From Dichetophora obliterata (lineage: Eukaryota; Arthropoda; Insecta; Diptera; Sciomyzidae): a DNA stretch of 64,000 bases. Below, in pieces: positions 21,875 through 33,260 of the stretch. The notes beneath the pieces are model-generated. The model was not told the DNA's origin. It worked only from the letters and a program-made list of their open reading frames with translations, and searched no databases. Position 1 is the stretch's first letter. Each line of letters begins with the position of its first letter. The translations under genes and the position numbers were made by a program. The stretch lies in assembly GCA_963920525.1 (NCBI GenBank), contig OY986435.1, positions 268,488,299 through 268,552,298 of the forward strand. The letters are read 5' to 3'.

Positions 21875-22733
21875 CCCAGTCGATAATGTCAGCACTTCGA
21901 AGCGCTGCTAGGAGGCCTTCATTTAGATGTCGTAGGCCTTCTGCGCTCATATCCAAACCCATTTCCCTTTTTGTATGCAATGGGAAAAATTCATATGCCT
22001 ACCGCTTTCGCTGCTCAAAAAAGGCCTTCTAGAAGCACTCTGTTGCGGATGCATGTTAAAAGACGTTCTTAAAAGAAAAATATGTGTGTTATTTTTATAC
22101 AGGCGGAAAACTGCAAGCATCATAAACATTTACTTTAATCAAATTTGGCACTGACTAACGCTAATTTGAACCCACGTCCTCTCGTGTGCTAATCTAACAC
22201 CTTTTCCACTAGTCTATCGCATTTGTTAAGAAAAATAAGCTTATTTTGCATTTATACCAATACAAGTAAGCTTTCGGGAACGTGGGTTCGAGACCCAGCA
22301 CGGCAAAAACAAATATTTTTTTATTAATTTTTTAATTTTAGATATTTTTTCAAATTTTTCTTTTCATTTCAAATTTTTTTACATTTATTTTTATTATGTC
22401 TTTTTAATTTCTTTATACAAAAATATAAGAAAGGACTAAGAATTTTTCCGTATAAATGTTTTCATAAATATGTAAAGAGTTCGAATTCGGAGGCGTGGGT
22501 TCGCAACCCAGCATGGCCCTAAAAATTTTTTTTTAAATTTAGATTTCTTACAAATATTTCAAATCATTAAAAAATTTCTTCATATGAAGCGATATGAAAA
22601 GACTCAAAACCTTCAAAAGGTAGGACTTACAGAAGCACTCATCAATACAGTGATCATGGAAGGTTTATTGACGCCAATAATAGCACTACTAACATGCCTT
22701 CTTTTGCGTAGCACTAGCTTATTGCCCACTGGG
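21875..22733. mobile_element. non-autonomous element with CCCAGTGGGCAA-type ends, copy 1
   Basis: It starts CCCAGTCGATAATGTCAGCA and ends AGCTTATTGCCCACTGGG. Both ends match the copy at 28206-28874, whose ends are cleaner. Shared internal landmarks are AGGCCTTC runs, tRNA-like GTGGGTTCGAGACCCAGC modules (22280 and 22490), and GTGATCATGGAAGG...ATTGACGCCAATAATAGCA. This copy is longer: it has an extra inverted tRNA-like module at 22150-22220. The superfamily is unknown and no clear target duplication was found. Confidence 0.7.
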
Positions 22734-23631
22734 TATCGCTGTCGTTTTCGTATTATTATTTTTTTAGGCTGATTGTTGAGATTTATCGCAACCAAATTTG
22801 GTTACGAATTTCAGGCAATGCCGGTGTTCCGGACTTATACGCTGCAATACCTCATCAATATATTTACATAGCTTTGTAGTTGTATGGTCCAAAAAAGGTT
22901 GCAGTTTCACTTCTACCAATGTTTCCGTTATCGTTACCTGCCCAAATATTCTTGCAAGGAACATATATTGGAAATTTTAAAATTTTTTCAATTCTATAGT
23001 TTAAGAAGATTAACTTGATTTTTAAAAGAAACACATTGCACAATTAATTTCGATTTATTAGTGACACAAACTGTGGTTCTAAGCCATTTTTCTTCATGTA
23101 TACAATGCAACAAAAAAGACGCAATTCATAAAAAATAGTTAAAAAAATGGAGCAAGTTTTTTTTTACTGTGAAGGAAAGAAGAGATTGACAGATATTCAG
23201 AAAGCTTCCTGCTATTATTATTAGTAAAATAAAGGATCTGCCGTTTTTAAATGATTATTTGTAATGTATATATTAATAAATAAATTTTAAAATAATTTTG
23301 AACTATGAAGTCTATCTGGAAAAATGTGTTGTATGTTGATACGTTAATTCGTTCGCCCACAAAAAATATTTAGTAAGCATATTATCACAAAATAACGTAA
23401 TTTTTTCAACTTGCCGAAGTTTTGCGACGTCCAGGAGCCATAGATTTCAACTCAAGAACTTGAAAGTGTTTTACCAGAACGGCACAACTTTGTGTTCTAT
23501 CGAACTGCATACATAAGATTAAAAAAAAATTATTCCTATACATATGTTCGCGTTTTGGGTTCGGATACTCCACAGTACGACGCTTACTTCTTTTTATTAT
23601 TTCTTTCCAACGCTGCCACAGCCAGTGCTTA
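22734..23631. other. non-coding stretch without recognisable feature
   Basis: Short reading frames here (for example 22764-22964 minus) show no domain. No repeat boundaries were found. Confidence 0.3.
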
Positions 23632-24338
23632 CACTTAAAAAAAAGCTATTATAACAACAATTCTGTGCTTCACGACAACAACTTATATTGGTCATTTCGT
23701 TTGCAACTGCGGAACTCATTTGCAAGCACAGCGCAATAGTATTTGAAATATCAAAACTTTCGTTTTTGACTAAATATATACATAGCTTGTTACGCCAACT
23801 GTTTTAAAAATGTCATCCCAATCGTCTCATATCGTCGACGTGCATTTGCTTTAGAAATGCAATTGATCTCATGCAGCAGGCTGACAAATTGATAATGGCT
23901 TCAGTAAATCAGCCTCAGTACAGGTACAGATTTAGAAGTTCCTATTTTTCCATTTAAAACTTCATAGCAACAATATCAATAGCAACATAACAACTTCGTA
24001 GCTATCTCGAAAGATAAATATTTCTGCTAAAACCTCGAATAAGCCAACAAATTTCTGTTGTTGGCGTAAAAACTTACTGTTGACCCTACAGTTTCGCTCT
24101 TGAACTACCTTTGAAATGCATAAACTATTGGCACAACAATTTTATATTTGGCGTAACTACTTTTATTCTTGTAGTAAGTAAATCAATAGCGCCCGCATTG
24201 CTGCAATGAAAGTGCCACGGTTGACATAATAACTTTGAAATTGTTGGCGGCGTAAAAAGTTTATTGTTTTTTCAAATAATTCGTTTTTGTCAATAGAGCA
24301 AAGTTTTTGTTCTGACTGTGCCTATTTTTTTTTTAGTG
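23632..24338. mobile_element. probable MITE with CACTNAAAAAA ends and TA target
   Basis: The left end CACTTAAAAAAAAGCTA and right end TATTTTTTTTTTAGTG are inverted, each flanked by TA (23630-23631 and 24339-24340), as expected for Tc1/mariner-type insertion. The interior repeats ACAACAA, GCAACT and AACTTC words in both orientations. The inverted ends are A/T simple sequence, so the evidence is moderate. Confidence 0.45.
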
Positions 24339-24340
24339 TA

Positions 24341-25560
24341 GTTCTCTCTTGGCCGCTTTATGACCTTTTATTTGCCTGTTGGGCGTGCTTGTTTGTCTAA
24401 TGTTTCTTGTTTACGCCATTAAAGTGACACATTTTTGAAGAATGTATCTGTTCTCCCGAAAGTTCAGTTCTAAGAATTGCACTAATAATGTAGACAAATG
24501 TGGGTGAGCTTAGAAATAAGACGGGGGCAAGCATTAAATCAACAGGAGAATTTAATACAATTTCAACGAGAGTTGTTGAAAATTAATTTTAATTCAATTC
24601 AATGTAGAGCATATAAATCAGTCAGACACAATTTATTGGGTTTCTTTTCTTCTACTTACTATGAAATGCGAAACAGGCAATACTCGTATAATGAGTTTTT
24701 CCCAAATTTTATCTGGCAGAAAACAGACATTGAAGGACATTTAAGATTTTCTTACAGAATTGTTTTAATATACATTTTTCACACTTTGTTCGTCTTTAAA
24801 TATGTAAGGGTTTTCAGTTCAGAACAATTAAAAAATTGTAAACCATAACTTCTTTTGCCTTATTGTTGCAATTTTTCTAGAAGATTATAAGAATAGTATG
24901 ATATTTAATATCGAGAAATTGTGGGATTGGTTTTTTTCAGACTCTAAAAAGCAATAATAGCTTATGCTTTCTATTATATTTATTATATTTTTATTATTTT
25001 CTGAATAAGAGCTTTGAAAAATTTGGTGACATTTAACGGGCGTACAGCGGTCGTACAACTTAATTTAGGTCTAGTACGGCCATTGTTCGACCACACTTTC
25101 GACCGCTAGGCTTTTTGGCTTATTTTTAGGCCATGTATGACCTTTTACGGCCGTGCGAAATAAACAAAATGTGGACTCGCTGAAGAAGTAAACTTCGCTA
25201 AGCTTGATATTTACCACTGTATTGCTTAAGAGACTCGTCGTAACGAATAGATAAAGCTAAAAACACTCAGCCTCTCACTCGCCTTATTCGCAGAAAGTTA
25301 ATAAACTATTCGTATGACTCTCAATGCTTGAGCGAATCACAGCGAGTCATCTACGCAGTAAGCACTGCGTTGATTTCAACTACGCTGATGTTTATCGTGC
25401 ACAACAAATAAAAAAGGAATGATTGCAAGATGAATGCCGCAGGATTCAATTACGAAGATCATGAACGCCAGCAAGAATAGATTTACCTGCATTTAATGAA
25501 AGCCAGCTAGAATAAATTTACCTGCGACAATGAAATACAGAGCACCATGCAAATTTTTTT
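24341..25560. other. non-coding stretch; GC-richer patch at 25030-25480
   Basis: No gene is supported. The 116-codon frame at 24498-24848 has no recognisable domain. The patch 25030-25480 is more balanced in composition and repeats CGACC/GGTCG and CGCTAAG/CTTCGC words. It might be part of an LTR or an old MITE, but I found no matching second copy, primer-binding site or polypurine tract. Confidence 0.3.
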
Positions 25561-25599
25561 TTTGTTACAAGGCATATTGCAAACTCAGAGCATTTGGCG

Positions 25600-25735
25600 G
25601 GTCCCATTAACAACGTAGCTTTATCTCGAAGCAGGCAGAATTTTCACTATATTCGCAATGTTTGTTCGAAGACTCTCACAACTCTCAGCTGAATCGGGAA
25701 GCAGGCAAAATTATCACTATATTCACTATATTTGT
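25600..25735. repeat. imperfect tandem duplication
   Basis: GAAGCAGGCAGAATTTTCACTATATTCGC at 25629 recurs with drift at 25698 (GAAGCAGGCAAAATTATCACTATATTCAC), a period of about 69 bp. The flanks show ACTCTCACAACTCTC in the spacer. Function unknown. Confidence 0.6.
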
Positions 25736-25739
25736 TTGT

Positions 25740-26528
25740 TTATTCGTCCAACTCACAACGTGTGGATCGAAGCAATCACATATTGTAGAACAGAGAGTGA
25801 GAGCATAATTCGCACTAAACATTAAAAAAGAGAGTGAGTTAATGCGAAGCATGGTGTAAGAAATAGAGGTGTAAGTGAGTTTGAAATGCAATGAAATAAA
25901 ATTTTTTTAAATTCGTGTCTTTCTGCAAGTTTATAAGATTTTTACTGAGATTAAAGTGAGAATAAAGTGATATGGAAAACACTAAAAAATATATGAGACG
26001 CTGTGTGTTATGCAAAAAAAAAAACAACGATGTGAATGCAAGACAATTTGATAAAGTGGCCAAAATATTCAATGACAATCTTAGCAAATCGGCGAAGACA
26101 TCTGCAATAACTTTTTGTTAACACAACACGGCACAATTAATTGCATTAAATATTTATTTATACTGGATTCGCACAGTAAAAACTATAGCACATCATCTAG
26201 CAACTCAAACAAATAACACCATTTGACAACTATCAACCGATGTTCCGATTTTTACTCGGGGTAAACTACAAAATTTCACTTCTATTTGATTGCATCTTCC
26301 TGCTACTGTTTGTCCTTAAAATCAGAACATTTTTTAAAAAATAATGGTATGAAAAATCTTAAGAAATGGTTTGGTTATTACAAACATGAAATGGAGGTAC
26401 ATAAAATACCGTTCTGTTCTGATAACATCTTCCTGCTCTAAGATATCCTTAAAAATGACATAAATTACAAAAAAAAAATTACATTGCAAAGATTTTAAGA
26501 TGCAGTTATAGGTACTAACCCAAGTATT
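25740..26528. other. non-coding stretch without recognisable feature
   Basis: No supported gene, hairpin or element end. Confidence 0.3.
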
Positions 26529-27208
26529 AGCTGCGTTCCATTCGCTTCAAAATAATCCAGATTATTTCTTTTTACATGCAAAGCAAACACAAAAATAATC
26601 ATCCTACACCAAATAGGATTATTTTTGCTATTCATATAAAATTGTGATGTAGCCTTTAAAGAATTTGAAACAAAGATGCCGCACCTGTATATTTTTATGA
26701 GCTGTCATTTAATTTTTTTGATTATTTGTTTGTTTGATAGAATGACTATTAGGTAGCCATGACAGCTACCTATTTTCTTACGAGCTGCGACCATCGAATG
26801 TTAAACAAAAGAAAACAAAACAAACCTCGTGTGTCACACACATTGAACGCATTCAGCGGAGCCAACAATTGCACTTAAATTATTTATATAATTGAATAAT
26901 TTTAATAATTAAATTAAATAATTTACAATTTTTCTGACGTTTAGAGTAAAACACATTCAGAGAAAAACATCGTTCACTAAGGTATCGCTACCATGAGAGT
27001 TCACAACAGTTTTGAATCGCTACCATGAGAGTTCACAAGAGTTTTGAACGACACACGTTCTCATGACACCTAATAGTTATTGTATCATGATTGGTTGCTT
27101 GAATTTAATTTTGACTGCAACGGTAGTGCCCTCTACGAGTCGTTTTTCTTGCCGTTCCTTTGAGAAAATTTGTTATCGTGATTATAATAAGGCGAAAGGA
27201 ACGCAGCT
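26529..27208. mobile_element. MITE with AGCTGCGTTCC inverted ends
   Basis: AGCTGCGTTCCATTCGC on the left pairs with GGCGAAAGGAACGCAGCT on the right. ATT flanks both ends (26526-26528 and 27209-27211), a possible 3-bp duplication; a TA duplication with slightly shorter ends also fits. It is 680 bp and non-coding, with inverted AATAATC/GATTATT words near the ends and a 32-bp tandem duplication inside. Confidence 0.65.
26984..27047. repeat. 32-bp tandem duplication
   Basis: The unit starting ATCGCTACCATGAGAGTTCA occurs at 26984-27015 and 27016-27047 with a single mismatch. Confidence 0.9.
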
Positions 27209-27211
27209 ATT

Positions 27212-28205
27212 GATTTTATGAAATTTTTCCGATACGTTATCTTATGTTCTCAACAGAATGTTCTTAAATATGGGATTTTTTAAAATCGTAAAAATCGTTC
27301 AGAATTAGGGCCAAATCAGTTTGTAATAGGATAAACTAAACACACACTAAATTTCATAACCATCTGACCCTAAATACCTACTTCAGAGTGACCTTGAAAA
27401 TAACATATTTCTTAAAATTATTTATATCACAGTAAACATGATACCCTAGAAACAATTTCATATTTTGTGTCAATAAAGTATCCGATGTATGTCCGGTGCC
27501 CGTGTCGGTAAATGTCCGAACTCTGCACCGAAAAAAGTTCTGGAAAACCTTGGGCAGGCACATTGTACGAACGAAGACCGATTCGGACACTCGTCAGTTG
27601 ATTGTGTCCGAAAATAGTCGCTGGTTTTTTAACTCCATATTGACATAATGCAGCCTTACTACGGTTTTTTGTCAGGTGTCTTTCAAAGCACTTGTTGGGC
27701 ATGTTTCGGGTACATTAAAGTTAAGACTCAGGCCAGTTTCGATATAAATCAGCTACTTTATTGACAGAATATATAAATTTTTTTCTCTGGTTCTGTTCTT
27801 TGAAGCTCGTTTCCATTCGACTTAATATCAATGTGCGATTTTTTTTTTTCATACACTTCGCAGTTTTTCGTTACTACTCAAAGCTTTTAAAAATAAAGTT
27901 GAGTCCGATACTCTAGGCTTTTGTGCCTGAGTAGTTTGGTATGGACACAAATTGTTTTTCGGGATAAGGATCAACAATTAGAAGATAGAAAAGTGCATAT
28001 TCAAAATTTGATCTCTATATAACAATATAGCCAAAAAAACTATTCTCACAAAGGAGGTTGATGAACAGACACCCATGAAAACAGTTAGTAAAGCATACCC
28101 ATTTTAAATTTATAGCAAATTTTTTACATTACCAAACTGCAAGTTTGAAAATTTTGATGGCTTTTTTTTACACACACACACACACACATACACATAGACA
28201 TAGTT
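27212..28205. other. non-coding stretch with CA microsatellite
   Basis: GTGTCCGA/TCGGACA words recur in both orientations at 27480-27610, possibly an old palindromic element without clear ends. A (CA)n run lies near 28171-28192. No gene is supported. Confidence 0.4.
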
Positions 28206-28874
28206 CCCAGTGGGCAATTGCAGTAGTTCCAAGGCCTTCTAGCAGGCCTGCGTTAGGTTTTTATAGGCCTTCTACACTCCTTGCAAACACCATTGTATTG
28301 CTTGTATGAAAAATTTGTTAGGCCTTCCGCTCTCCATGCTAAAAAGCGACCTTCCAGAAGCGCTTTTTCGAGACGTCACGCTAGAAGAAAAAGCAATATA
28401 TAAGCTTTCGAGACCCAACTCGGACAAAAAAATTTTTGTTTTTTTTTTAAATCTACATTTTTTTTACAAACTGTTCTGTGTATTTGAAACTTTTTTTAAT
28501 TTTTTTATATAATTTCTTCATACAAAAATTTAAGAAAAGACTTGGAGTTTTTCCATATAAATATTTTCATATAATATAATATGTAATGTGTTAGTTTTCG
28601 GGAGCCCGCGTTCGAGACCCAAATGGACAAAAATAATTTTTTTGTTGTTTTTTAAATTTACTTTTTTTTACAAACTGTTCTGTGTATTTAAAAATTTTTT
28701 AAATTTTATTGTAAATTTGTTCATATAAAATAATGTGGAAAGAATCAGAACCTTTAAAACATAGGCCTTACAGAAGTACTCATCAATGCAGTGATCATGG
28801 AAGGTGTATTGACGCCAATAATAGCAGTGGCAGCATGCCTTCTTTTGCGGAGCACTCGCTAAAATGCCCACTGG
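28206..28874. mobile_element. non-autonomous element with CCCAGTGGGCA ends, copy 2
   Basis: The perfect inverted ends are CCCAGTGGGCA (28206) and TGCCCACTGGG (ending 28874). The sequence aligns along its length with 21875-22733. Two internal modules, about 190 bp apart, carry TTCGAGACCCA preceded by AAGCTTT or GTTTTCGGG and followed by poly-T and ACAAACTGTTCTGTGTATTT. The module is duplicated inside the element. No coding sequence. Confidence 0.75.
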
Positions 28875-29619
28875 GTTACGCATTAAGAATGAAAGTGGGC
28901 GAAAAACGGATGTAGTGATATCCTCACTCACACACACGTGCACACATTTACAATTTTAATCACATGCAAACACATGCAGACTGTCAAAACTTAGAATACA
29001 AATTAAGCAAAATTATAATCTAGGGATACTGTTGCTCCATGCTGTTGGGAGGCAATAAGGAACGTGAGGAACGTTGAGTTCCACTTGGAACAAAAGAACT
29101 TCTTCTTTAGTCTGCTTATGGGCTGCTTTTTTCTTCGTCTTTTTTCGGGTTAAGAAGAACTTCATAATGTGTACTGTCTTTATTAAGAATAGTAGTTGTA
29201 GAAGTGGTAGTTGCAGTTGTAGTAGTTGTTGTTGTTGAAGTGTTTTTCCCAATTTTAATATGTGTAAGTAAGCTTTAGTTTGTGAAAGATTTGTTGTTGT
29301 TGCTCAACTCTTGTGTGGAATTATTTTTATCTTCTCTCGTGTTGTAGTTGTTATTGTTGTTGTAGTATTTTGCTATTTTCTTAAAACACTTTTGCTGCTA
29401 GTTTAAGTAGTTTGAGCCATTTTCCGGCACACAATTGCCTCACCATCAACGAAACACGACACTGCTACTCCACAACGCACAGTGTCGCGAGAAGGGATAT
29501 AAATTAAAAAATATAAATTAAAATTGCAAATTTATAAAACTGACTATATATTTTTAAAGTAGACTCCAATTATATTAAATATGAAAATAAATCAAAGAAT
29601 AGTATTTTTCCCGTATGTA
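28875..29619. repeat. low-complexity stretch: CA and GTT/GTA repeats
   Basis: CACACA near 28925-28945 and imperfect GTT/GTA triplet runs at about 29185-29250 and 29280-29370. No gene is supported; the short minus-strand frame 29013-29252 is poly-Leu/Gln produced by the triplet repeats. Confidence 0.5.
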
Positions 29620-29712
29620 ATGGCGACCGTAGCCTAGTGGGTAGAGTGCGTGGCCCCTAAGCTAAAGAACCGCGGTAGCCCGGGTTCAATTCCAGCTCAG
29701 ACAGGAAGTTTT
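29620..29712 (+). repeat. tRNA-derived SINE with intact A and B boxes
   Basis: TAGCCTAGTGGG (29630-29641) matches the pol III A box and GGTTCAATTCC (29683-29693) the B box, 41 bp apart as in tRNA genes. The expected acceptor-stem partner of GGCGACC is absent and a T-rich run follows at 29710, so this is a SINE head rather than a working tRNA gene. A minus-strand relative is at 14395-14485. Confidence 0.75.
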
Positions 29713-31030
29713 TTCAATAGAATTAATTTTTCTGTTCGGTCGTCACCTCCCTGCAGACAATGACAAGCCTTAGAGAGTAAAAATTGCCATATAAAGCTTC
29801 TTGAAAACATAAGCCGTTCGGAGTCGGCATAAAAACACGTAGGTTCAGTTCTCGGTCATTTGTGATTAAATATCTAATAACACGCACAACACAATTGATC
29901 AATAGAAGCTAGGTCAAGTCTTTCCAAGGGCTGAAATGGCCAGTTTATTTATTTTATTTATAGTAGTTTTCCCAAAATCCCGATTTTGTGCCTTTGCAAA
30001 CGATGTGGCTCTTAAAAAAAAAAGTTAATTTAATAGAATTAAATTAAATTTTGTTTAAAGACAACTAACAAAAAAGTTTCACAGAGTTCCACGGAAATTT
30101 ATTCATAAAGCAATAGACAGGAGAACGTTTTGATAAAATATACAAAAATTGGTTGCGACTATATGCGATCTTTTGTATAATATAGCTTTTTCGATGACGA
30201 TCACTCCTTATTTTGAGACCATACACGATGGGGACAAAAAAATGAAAGGAGTTCTTAGAATTTGATGAAACTTCATTTCTGAAAGTATATTGACTCGCTG
30301 ACTTCAAAATTATTTTTGGGTTCTATGAACTGGTTACCGATATCCCAAAAACCGCGTTGGTGTTGTTTGCTTTGCCGTCTATTAATCATTAATATTAATA
30401 ATATTTGATTATATGAATATTTCGAGCGTTGTTTTCAGATTTTTATTTGATTTTTTAACAACAGGCGACTGTTTTTCTAAAACACCGATATTTTTATTTA
30501 TGAAGCCATTACGCGCTTTTCGTATCTATGGGATTTTGGACAAATTACTAAAGCTTATTTTTCGTTATTTTGATGGGAAATGGGCGTCTACCACAACAGG
30601 TATAAAAAACCCGAATAGAGTTTGAAATAAGCATTCATTTCAGAAATGAAATTATACAAAAAAATGTGTTTTTGAAAAGTCTTCCATTATCCTAAAAAAT
30701 AGTTTTATCTTAATGCTTATAACTTGGAAAAGCAAAAAAAAGGTTTTTGAAAAACGGCTACCTATACAAAAACCGAAATCGTTTTTGAAACCAGGGTATA
30801 AATTTTTTTAGAAACTAAATTCTCATTACAAATTCTATGGTGAACTTCGGCATATTCGTCAAACTCCAAATGAATAGCAAAACAAATAAGAAGCAACACG
30901 AGCAGACACACAATCCCTGGTAGAGTTTAAGGCTTGATCTAAAAAACTTACTGCTTTCAGCGTAGTACGATAAAATGGCCGATGAGAAAATAATATTCTT
31001 TAGAGTCTGTTCGAACAGGTGTCAAATCAT
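29713..31030. other. non-coding stretch without recognisable feature
   Basis: Short frames (for example 30413-30625 +, 30065-30307 -) show no domain. Nothing else was recognised. Confidence 0.3.
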
Positions 31031-31172
31031 ATAAGACTTATACAGTAGTCACAGTAGTCAAAGCTGAATTACTCACAGATTACTGAAGAGGAAATGAAGC
31101 AATTTCCGAAACATGCTGTCAAGGTTGCTGTGTGATTGACACTATACAGAGTTGTTGTTGTTTCCTTCTTCA
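31030..31172. repeat. half-copy of a GTT-terminated foldback family
   Basis: It contains ATTACTGAAGAGGAAATGA, GCAATTTCCGAAACATGCTG, GTGTGATTGACACTATACAG and AGTTGTTGTTGTTTCCTTC in order. The right arm of the foldback at 36046-36910 has the same succession. Only one arm is present here. Confidence 0.7.
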
Positions 31173-31912
31173 AATTTACTTGATCTTAATAGCTGACAAT
31201 TAAAAACATTTAAAAATTCAATGAATAGATCAATCACAATTAATTATCAAAATTAAATTCAAATAAGTTTTGAAAACTTCTTTTATGTTTCTTCTTGTCC
31301 CCACCATGTATGGGTTCGCAACACTGTGCAACGCCTCCTTTGAAGAGGCTCTTTACATACAAACACACACAAATACACACCCGAGCACGCATCAGTACAA
31401 ATCTGCACCTCTGACTGCAGTTACTATGCAAAAATTGTATCTTGAAATAATTTTTTTTTGCGCTGCACTTCATGCACTGCTTGGGTTTTTAATTTCTGAA
31501 ATTTTTGCTGGTGGAAATTTAAAAAGAAAATGAAATGGTTAACGGTATAAAGGATCAGTGAAAATATTGCAACGCCTGGGTTAGACTGGGTACTCGTTGA
31601 TGCGGCAGAAGTTTCCAAAAAAAAGAGGCGACATCGAAGCTGATACGCAGATGAAGACATTTGCGGCTCCCTCCACACAAATCTACTGAGCTGCTGATGA
31701 CTACACCAACACAAGCGCACGCTTTGTAGAGTTGTTAACACACATTTGCCTACAATAGAAATTTGATAAACTTGGCTTTGGCTCAAGAGTCACTCTAAGC
31801 ACTCACACATACACACACACCAGCACACCAAGCTTACACACTTGCATATATTCCTAAAAAAAAAATAACTTTTTAATAACTCTGCGGCCCCTCTTTTTGA
31901 CAAATTTTATAG
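31173..31912. other. sequence upstream of the first visible collagen exon; intron end
   Basis: Contains CA-rich microsatellite (31359-31400 and 31800-31840). The last bases before 31913 form a splice acceptor (TTTATAG). The reading frames around 31240-31786 have no domain signal. Confidence 0.45.
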
Positions 31913-32293
<381 letters not shown>

Positions 32294-32332
32294 TAAGCCC
32301 ACTAGCGGTTTTTTGATTATTCCTTCAACCAG

Positions 32333-32404
32333 AAGTACAGAAAAATGCGAAGGCGACAAGATGATGGAATGTCCGATGCGCCCCATATGCCGACCATTGA
32401 ATAT
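32333..32404 (+). CDS. collagen gene, exon 2: basic non-collagenous insert
   Basis: 24 codons, KYRKMRRRQDDGMSDAPHMP plus TIEY, interrupt the Gly-X-Y helix. The borders are AACCAG|AAGTAC and GAATAT|GTAAGT, phase 0 on both sides, so it could be skipped without a frameshift. The RKMRRR run is strongly basic and contains R-x-x-R arrangements that proprotein convertases can use; it could also bind heparan sulfate. Both are inferences. The interruption would allow a kink or cleavage between two triple-helical domains. Confidence 0.82.
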
Positions 32405-32466
32405 GTAAGTTGCCCAAATTTCGTAAACATTCTAACTTCATGCCTTAAACTAATTTGCTGTTTTAG

Positions 32467-32562
32467 CTTTATGGACCACCTGGCCCACCCGGCCCCATGG
32501 GTCCTCCTGGACATACCGGGCTACAAGGAGATCGCGGTTTGGATGGACGCAAGGGTGATAAT
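32467..32562 (+). CDS. collagen gene, exon 3 (32 codons)
   Basis: LY then ten Gly-X-Y triplets (GPPGPPGPMGPPGHTG...GRKGDN). The borders are TTTTAG|CTTTAT and GATAAT|GTAAGA, phase 0. It resumes the triple helix after the non-collagenous exon at 32333. Confidence 0.88.
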
Positions 32563-32620
32563 GTAAGAACTTTCTTTCATAAAATGAATTAATATAAAAA
32601 TAAGCCACCATTTTTTACAG

Positions 32621-32665
32621 GGTGAAAAGGGCACAAAGGGCGATCAGGGACCAATGGGGCTGCCA
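32621..32665 (+). CDS. collagen gene, exon 4 (15 codons)
   Basis: Encodes GEKGTKGDQGPMGLP, five perfect triplets. The borders are TTACAG|GGTGAA and CTGCCA|GTGAGT, phase 0. A 45-bp exon is a classic collagen size (9-bp multiples). Confidence 0.9.
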
Positions 32666-32725
32666 GTGAGTACATTTTTACCACTTTACCAATTCAACGA
32701 GATGATAAATTAAATAATTTTTTAG

Positions 32726-32788
32726 GGTCCCATGGGAATGCGTGGGGATTCGGGTCCATCGGGTCCTTCGGGCAAGGCAGGCGTACCG
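32726..32788 (+). CDS. collagen gene, exon 5 (21 codons)
   Basis: Seven triplets GPMGMRGDSGPSGPSGKAGVP, with another RGDS. The borders are TTTTAG|GGTCCC and GTACCG|GTAAGT, phase 0. Its donor can be joined either to the tiny exon at 32965 or, after a 23-kb intron, to 55937. Confidence 0.9.
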
Positions 32789-32964
32789 GTAAGTAAAACA
32801 TACCCCTCACGCAACCATACATGCTCACACACTAAAAAAACACAAACACACACATACTTTCGGCCACTAGCATTTTTGCAAAATTTTTTTACTTTTATTA
32901 ACCCGCTGCTTCATGAACTGCTGTCACTAATTATACCTAATTATTTTCTGTATTTTTCTAACAG

Positions 32965-32979
32965 GTTTGGGGCTACTAA
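32965..32979 (+). CDS. possible alternative terminal exon: VWGY-stop
   Basis: After a pyrimidine-rich acceptor (TTTTTCTAACAG) the sequence GTT TGG GGC TAC TAA is in phase 0 with exon 5. It would end the protein with Val-Trp-Gly-Tyr right after GVP. Polyadenylation signals follow (AATAAA at 33087, 33102 and 33241). This would give a short isoform lacking everything encoded at and after 55937. It rests on splice-site appearance alone; transcript data would settle it. Confidence 0.5.
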   Translation, partial: VWGY

Positions 32980-33260
32980 TCCAAAAATAAAAAACAAGCT
33001 GAACGAAACTAAAACAGAAACATACAAAAAAAAATATTATGTTAAAACAGAAATACGACAAACACGCTCACACAGACACACTTTTAAATAAACACCCAAA
33101 AAATAAAAAATATATCAGAAAATTAACAAGAGAAAAGCTAAGAAAAGCAGCTTAAAATCGGCAATGAAAAATTTACGCTGGTGACAAAAAAAAAAATTAA
33201 AAATAACTTACATAAAAGCTTGTGTAAAAAATGTAATTCTAATAAAAGTTTAATTCATAT
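32980..33260 (+). other. putative 3' UTR of the short collagen isoform
   Basis: A/C-rich sequence after the TAA with AATAAA hexamers at 33087-33092, 33102-33107 and 33241-33246. In such AT-rich DNA these hexamers also occur by chance, so confidence is limited. Confidence 0.4.

Noticed and set aside
24498..24848. 116-codon frame on the + strand
   Set aside because: Longest unexplained frame in its area, but no recognisable domain, no neighbours, and composition like surrounding DNA.
25030..25740. LTR of a retrotransposon
   Set aside because: Composition is suggestive, but no second LTR, primer-binding site, polypurine tract or gag/pol sequence was found.
29013..29252. Leu/Gln-rich small protein on the minus strand
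   Set aside because: Produced by GTT/GTA triplet repeats; no start context or domain.
29620..29712. Functional tRNA gene
   Set aside because: A and B boxes are present but the acceptor stem does not close and a related copy exists at 14395-14485, so a SINE is more likely.
31424..31786. 120-codon frame on the minus strand upstream of the collagen exons
   Set aside because: Antisense to the intron before the first collagen exon, no domain; likely chance.
32732..33091. 119-codon frame continuing past collagen exon 5
   Set aside because: It reads through a clear GTAAGT donor into intron sequence; the exon ends at 32788.
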